Positions 5,919 to 8,067 of a DNA stretch of 8,067 bases are shown here, in pieces; the first letter of the stretch is position 1; each line of letters opens with the position of its first letter. Source of the DNA: CAYWNK01 sp047639615. GTDB taxonomy: Bacteria; Planctomycetota; UBA1135; GCA-002686595. The stretch lies in contig JBLIOL010000266.1 in NCBI GenBank assembly GCA_047639615.1, positions 1 to 8,067 on the forward strand. The letters are read 5' to 3'. The translations under genes were made by a program, and so were the position numbers. The notes below the pieces were generated by a model, which was not told the origin of the DNA, did not search any database, and worked only from the letters and a program-made list of their open reading frames with translations.

Positions 5919-7415
5919 ATGCTGCGCCTGCTAAGCCTGCTTCTGATCAGCACCTTGGGTGCCTGCGCCGAGCCCGGACCCGAGCCCGGACCCGAGCCCG
6001 ATGTACGGCCGGCCTACGTGCTCGGTCCGGTTCTTCTGGAACAACAAACGGCCTTGGCCACAGCCCTAGACCTGGGCAGCCTGCCAGAGCCTGCGGACAT
6101 CGAACAGGTGCGCGGCCTGGTCTACACGCGCGCCAAAGGCAGCGCGCGCTTCAAGGAATTGCCCCTCGAGGACATCAAGAACCTGGGCGCCAGCGCCATC
6201 GCTCCTTTGGCCACGGTCTTGCTCGATGACACGCTGGACTTCGCCGAGCGCGTGGCAGCGGCTGAGTTGCTCGGGTACCTGGACCTACCCCTGGCAGCTG
6301 AGCGTTTGCTCGAGCGCATCGAAAGCGCCAGCGAGCCCTGGTTGCGCAGTTGGTGTGCCTTCCACCTCTCGCAGACCACCCAGGACCACGTTTTGCCGCG
6401 GTTACTGCTACGGCTCAAGTACGAGAAGGACCACGAGGCCTATTGCTGGATCGCGGTCGCCCTGCTGCGGCGCGATAACTTCACAGCTCTAGAAGGTCTC
6501 ATGGATTTGGCCGGGCGCGACGGCAACCCGGCCCAGGCCTCCGCGCAGAACGAGCTGAACAAGCTCACAGAACGTCTGCAGTTGGAGCCAGCGGAAATCC
6601 TGCGTCAGTGGCACTCTCTAGAAGCCACGCAGCTCCCCCAGCACACACCCTCGAAGGCCCTGCGCGCGCGCATCTGGGAGCGCGTCTCGCAGCTCTCCGG
6701 CGAACACTTCCAGCTGCGCGGGGTGGACGATGCGCTCTACATTCTGGAACGCCTAGGACCCTGGGCAGCCCTCGAGATCACGCCCGCCCTGGGCGACGAG
6801 GACATCTACGTGCGTTTGCACGTAGCCCAGGCCCTGGAGCGCATGGGCTCGCGTGCATCACTAGCGGGAGCGGCCCTACTGAACGCCCTGCATGAGCCGC
6901 GCATGGCGCCGGCCGCCGCGGAGGCTCTAGGGCGCGTCGGCGTACCCGAGGCCAAGACGGCCCTGCTAGAGCTACTTCAAAGCACACAGGACTACGAGCT
7001 GCAGGTGGCCATCGCCCGCGCCCTTGGTCGGCTCGGATTCGACGGCACCTCACAGGCCTTGATCGAGTGCTTCGACGGGGCCTTGCAGCCTGGCCAGGAC
7101 GACCTGCGCCTGACCTGCGCGGCTGCACTGGTGCTCCTGGACCAAGGCGATCGCGTCGCGCACTACCTGCTCGATGTGTTGCAAGCCGGCGGCCCGCCCT
7201 CCGCAGCCGCCGCCACGGCACTGGAGACCTGGCTCGTGCAAGGCGCAGCAGCCAGTCGCACGGGCTTCATCAAGGCACTCGCCACATGGCGCGAGTCAGA
7301 CGCTCCCCCAGGTACGATTCCGAGCAGCGCGAAGGCCGCCGAACGGCGCGCAAAGCGTGCGGCTCAGTTAGCGCCGCAGCTCCAGGACATGGAGCTCGAG
7401 ACCTCCTCGCAGTAG
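5919..7415 (+). CDS. HEAT-repeat lipoprotein of unknown function
   Basis: A 498-aa protein not assignable to a characterised family. The N-terminus is a lipoprotein signal with lipobox LGAC (Cys16), followed by a Pro/Glu linker (EPGPEPGPEP, 18-27). Most of the rest reads as paired helices with HEAT/PBS-lyase-like repeats. Good examples are around 92-134 (AIAPLATVLLDD, then AERVAAAELLGYL), 284-325 (ALEITPALGDEDIYVRLHVA) and 330-385 (PAAAEALGRVGVPEAKTALL). The middle (about 200-280) is less regular. The C-terminal 30 residues are highly charged and probably helical. Such repeats form superhelical binding surfaces, so a scaffold role at the membrane is plausible. No catalytic motif or haem motif is seen. 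The start lies 6 nt after the cytochrome stop, the last gene of the operon. The ribosome-binding site is weak. Confidence 0.85.
   Translation: MLRLLSLLLISTLGACAEPGPEPGPEPDVRPAYVLGPVLLEQQTALATALDLGSLPEPADIEQVRGLVYTRAKGSARFKELPLEDIKNLGASAIAPLATVLLDDTLDFAERVAAAELLGYLDLPLAAERLLERIESASEPWLRSWCAFHLSQTTQDHVLPRLLLRLKYEKDHEAYCWIAVALLRRDNFTALEGLMDLAGRDGNPAQASAQNELNKLTERLQLEPAEILRQWHSLEATQLPQHTPSKALRARIWERVSQLSGEHFQLRGVDDALYILERLGPWAALEITPALGDEDIYVRLHVAQALERMGSRASLAGAALLNALHEPRMAPAAAEALGRVGVPEAKTALLELLQSTQDYELQVAIARALGRLGFDGTSQALIECFDGALQPGQDDLRLTCAAALVLLDQGDRVAHYLLDVLQAGGPPSAAAATALETWLVQGAAASRTGFIKALATWRESDAPPGTIPSSAKAAERRAKRAAQLAPQLQDMELETSSQ
5970..6000 (+). repeat. 12-bp in-frame coding repeat (EPGP linker)
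   Basis: GAGCCCGGACCC occurs twice in a row (5970-5981, 5982-5993), followed by a partial third copy (5994-6000). It encodes the Glu-Pro-Gly-Pro linker just after the lipidated cysteine of the HEAT-repeat lipoprotein. Copy changes would lengthen or shorten the tether without breaking the frame. Confidence 0.9.
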
Positions 7416-7424
7416 TGCGCAGCT

Positions 7425-7447
7425 CGTGGTGGTACTGTGCCACCACG
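7425..7447. terminator. Hairpin after the operon, probable two-way terminator
   Basis: A perfect 8-bp stem, CGTGGTGG (7425-7432) and CCACCACG (7440-7447), closes a 7-nt loop 9 nt after the HEAT gene stop. It lies between convergent genes, so it could end transcription from both sides. There is no T-run on either side, so it is not a classical intrinsic terminator. Confidence 0.5.
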
Positions 7448-7460
7448 TCTCGGGCAACGG

Positions 7461-7505
7461 CCGAGTTCGTGCGCATGGGGTCAGGCACAAACCGCCCGAA
7501 CTCGG
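7461..7505. repeat. Long inverted repeat, REP-like palindrome
   Basis: CCGAGTTCG (7461-7469) and CGAACTCGG (7497-7505) are perfect 9-bp arms around 27 nt. Inside, GTGC (7469-7472) can pair with GCAC (7485-7488) around GCATGGGGTCAG, an alternative or nested fold sharing base 7469. The stem ends 5 nt before the prenyltransferase stop codon, so it could act as that gene's terminator. Its form, in a convergent gap, also resembles a REP-type intergenic palindrome; that reading needs other copies in the genome. Confidence 0.5.
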
Positions 7506-7510
7506 TGGGG

Positions 7511-8067
7511 CTAGCTGAAGAGCAGCAGGCCAACCGTGGCGAGCCAAGCCAAAGCGTTGAGCACAAACCACCAATCGCCGCCCAGCAGTACCTTGGTGGG
7601 GCTACCACCGCCGCGCTGGGTCTGCACCAGCAGCAGGTAGCGGAAGAGCCCGAAGACCACGAAGGGCACGGTCAGGTTGAGGTTGTGATGCTCGCCGAAC
7701 TTTTCGGTGGTCTCATCAGAGACCGTGTACATCGTGTAGCAGAGGATCGCGCAGGCTGCGAGAATCGAGACCGCCTGGTCCAGGAACTCGGGCGTGTACT
7801 CGCGCAGGATCTTGCGGTGCTCGCCGCGGTTCTCGCCCAGCAGATCGATCTCGGCCTTGCGCTTGCACAGGGCCAGGAAGAGCGCCAGGAAGAGCGTGCA
7901 GAGCATCAGCCAATGGGACACGGGCGCTTCGGCGGCGAAGCCGCCGGCCATGACCCGCAGCAGGAATCCCGCGGCGATACAGAAGGCATCCAGGATGGCC
8001 ACGTGCTTGAGCTTCCACGAGTAGAGGAAGTTCATGACCATGTAGCCGCCAACCACCTTGGCCACAT
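7511..8067 (-). CDS. UbiA-superfamily prenyltransferase, decaprenyl-phosphate phosphoribosyltransferase-like, C-terminal part
   Basis: The last 184 complete codons of an integral membrane enzyme; the N-terminus, including the first Asp-rich metal site, lies beyond base 8067. About six hydrophobic helices are visible, with the family string YSWKLKHVAILDAF (15-28 of the visible part; Asp26 probably belongs to the second conserved region). The cytoplasmic loop KRKAEIDLLGENRGEHR (68-84), EYTPEFLDQ (89-97) and YTVSDETTEKFG (113-124) resemble decaprenyl-phosphate phosphoribosyltransferase (Rv3806c type) more than quinone-pathway UbiA. In actinobacteria that enzyme joins PRPP to a polyprenyl phosphate for arabinan synthesis. 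Outside that group the product is less certain. The GTG at 8065 is an internal valine, since the frame stays open to the edge. It is convergent with the operon and unrelated to it by layout. Confidence 0.82.
   Translation of the reverse strand, partial: VAKVVGGYMVMNFLYSWKLKHVAILDAFCIAAGFLLRVMAGGFAAEAPVSHWLMLCTLFLALFLALCKRKAEIDLLGENRGEHRKILREYTPEFLDQAVSILAACAILCYTMYTVSDETTEKFGEHHNLNLTVPFVVFGLFRYLLLVQTQRGGGSPTKVLLGGDWWFVLNALAWLATVGLLLFS

Noticed and set aside
7270..7608. Minus-strand open frame spanning the convergent gap
   Set aside because: It overlaps the HEAT gene end and the prenyltransferase C-terminus, crosses both palindromes and has no recognisable content.

Overview
The window comes from a GC-rich bacterial chromosome with dense coding, short gaps and almost no strong Shine-Dalgarno sites. 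Two lipoprotein signal peptides and an exported multiheme cytochrome c point to a Gram-negative-type (diderm) organism with a respiratory periplasm. Protein style and weak ribosome-binding sites would fit Planctomycetota, Myxococcota or a related environmental lineage. That placement is a guess, because no taxonomic marker gene is present.

Layout. (1) Positions 1-1273, minus strand: a complete class I/II PLP-dependent aminotransferase, followed downstream by the first codons of a phosphomannomutase/phosphoglucomutase that leaves the window at base 1. (2) 1274-1465: a G-run-rich divergent intergenic region. (3) 1466-7415, plus strand: a tight five-gene unit. It encodes an iron(III)-type solute-binding lipoprotein, a fused two-domain ABC permease, its ATPase, a five-haem cytochrome of the c554 type and a HEAT-repeat lipoprotein. 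Permease/ATPase and ATPase/cytochrome overlap by 4 bp (GTGA and ATGA), and the last two genes are 6 bp apart. The only loose junction, between binding protein and permease, is filled by a 13-bp tandem repeat carrying a stop codon in each of the three forward frames. (4) 7416-7510: a convergent intergenic region with two perfect inverted repeats, probably a two-way terminator and a REP-like palindrome. (5) 7511-8067, minus strand: the C-terminal part of a UbiA-superfamily prenyltransferase resembling decaprenyl-phosphate phosphoribosyltransferase.

How the genes may work together. The first three plus-strand genes are a standard FbpABC/AfuABC-type importer. The tight attachment of a pentahaem cytochrome and a HEAT-repeat lipoprotein is the unusual part. 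It suggests that uptake of the solute, presumably ferric iron, is tied to redox chemistry on the outer side of the inner membrane, with the HEAT protein as a scaffold. That link is inferred from gene order alone. The binding protein also lacks an obvious tyrosine pair of the classical FbpA type, so the substrate is not certain.
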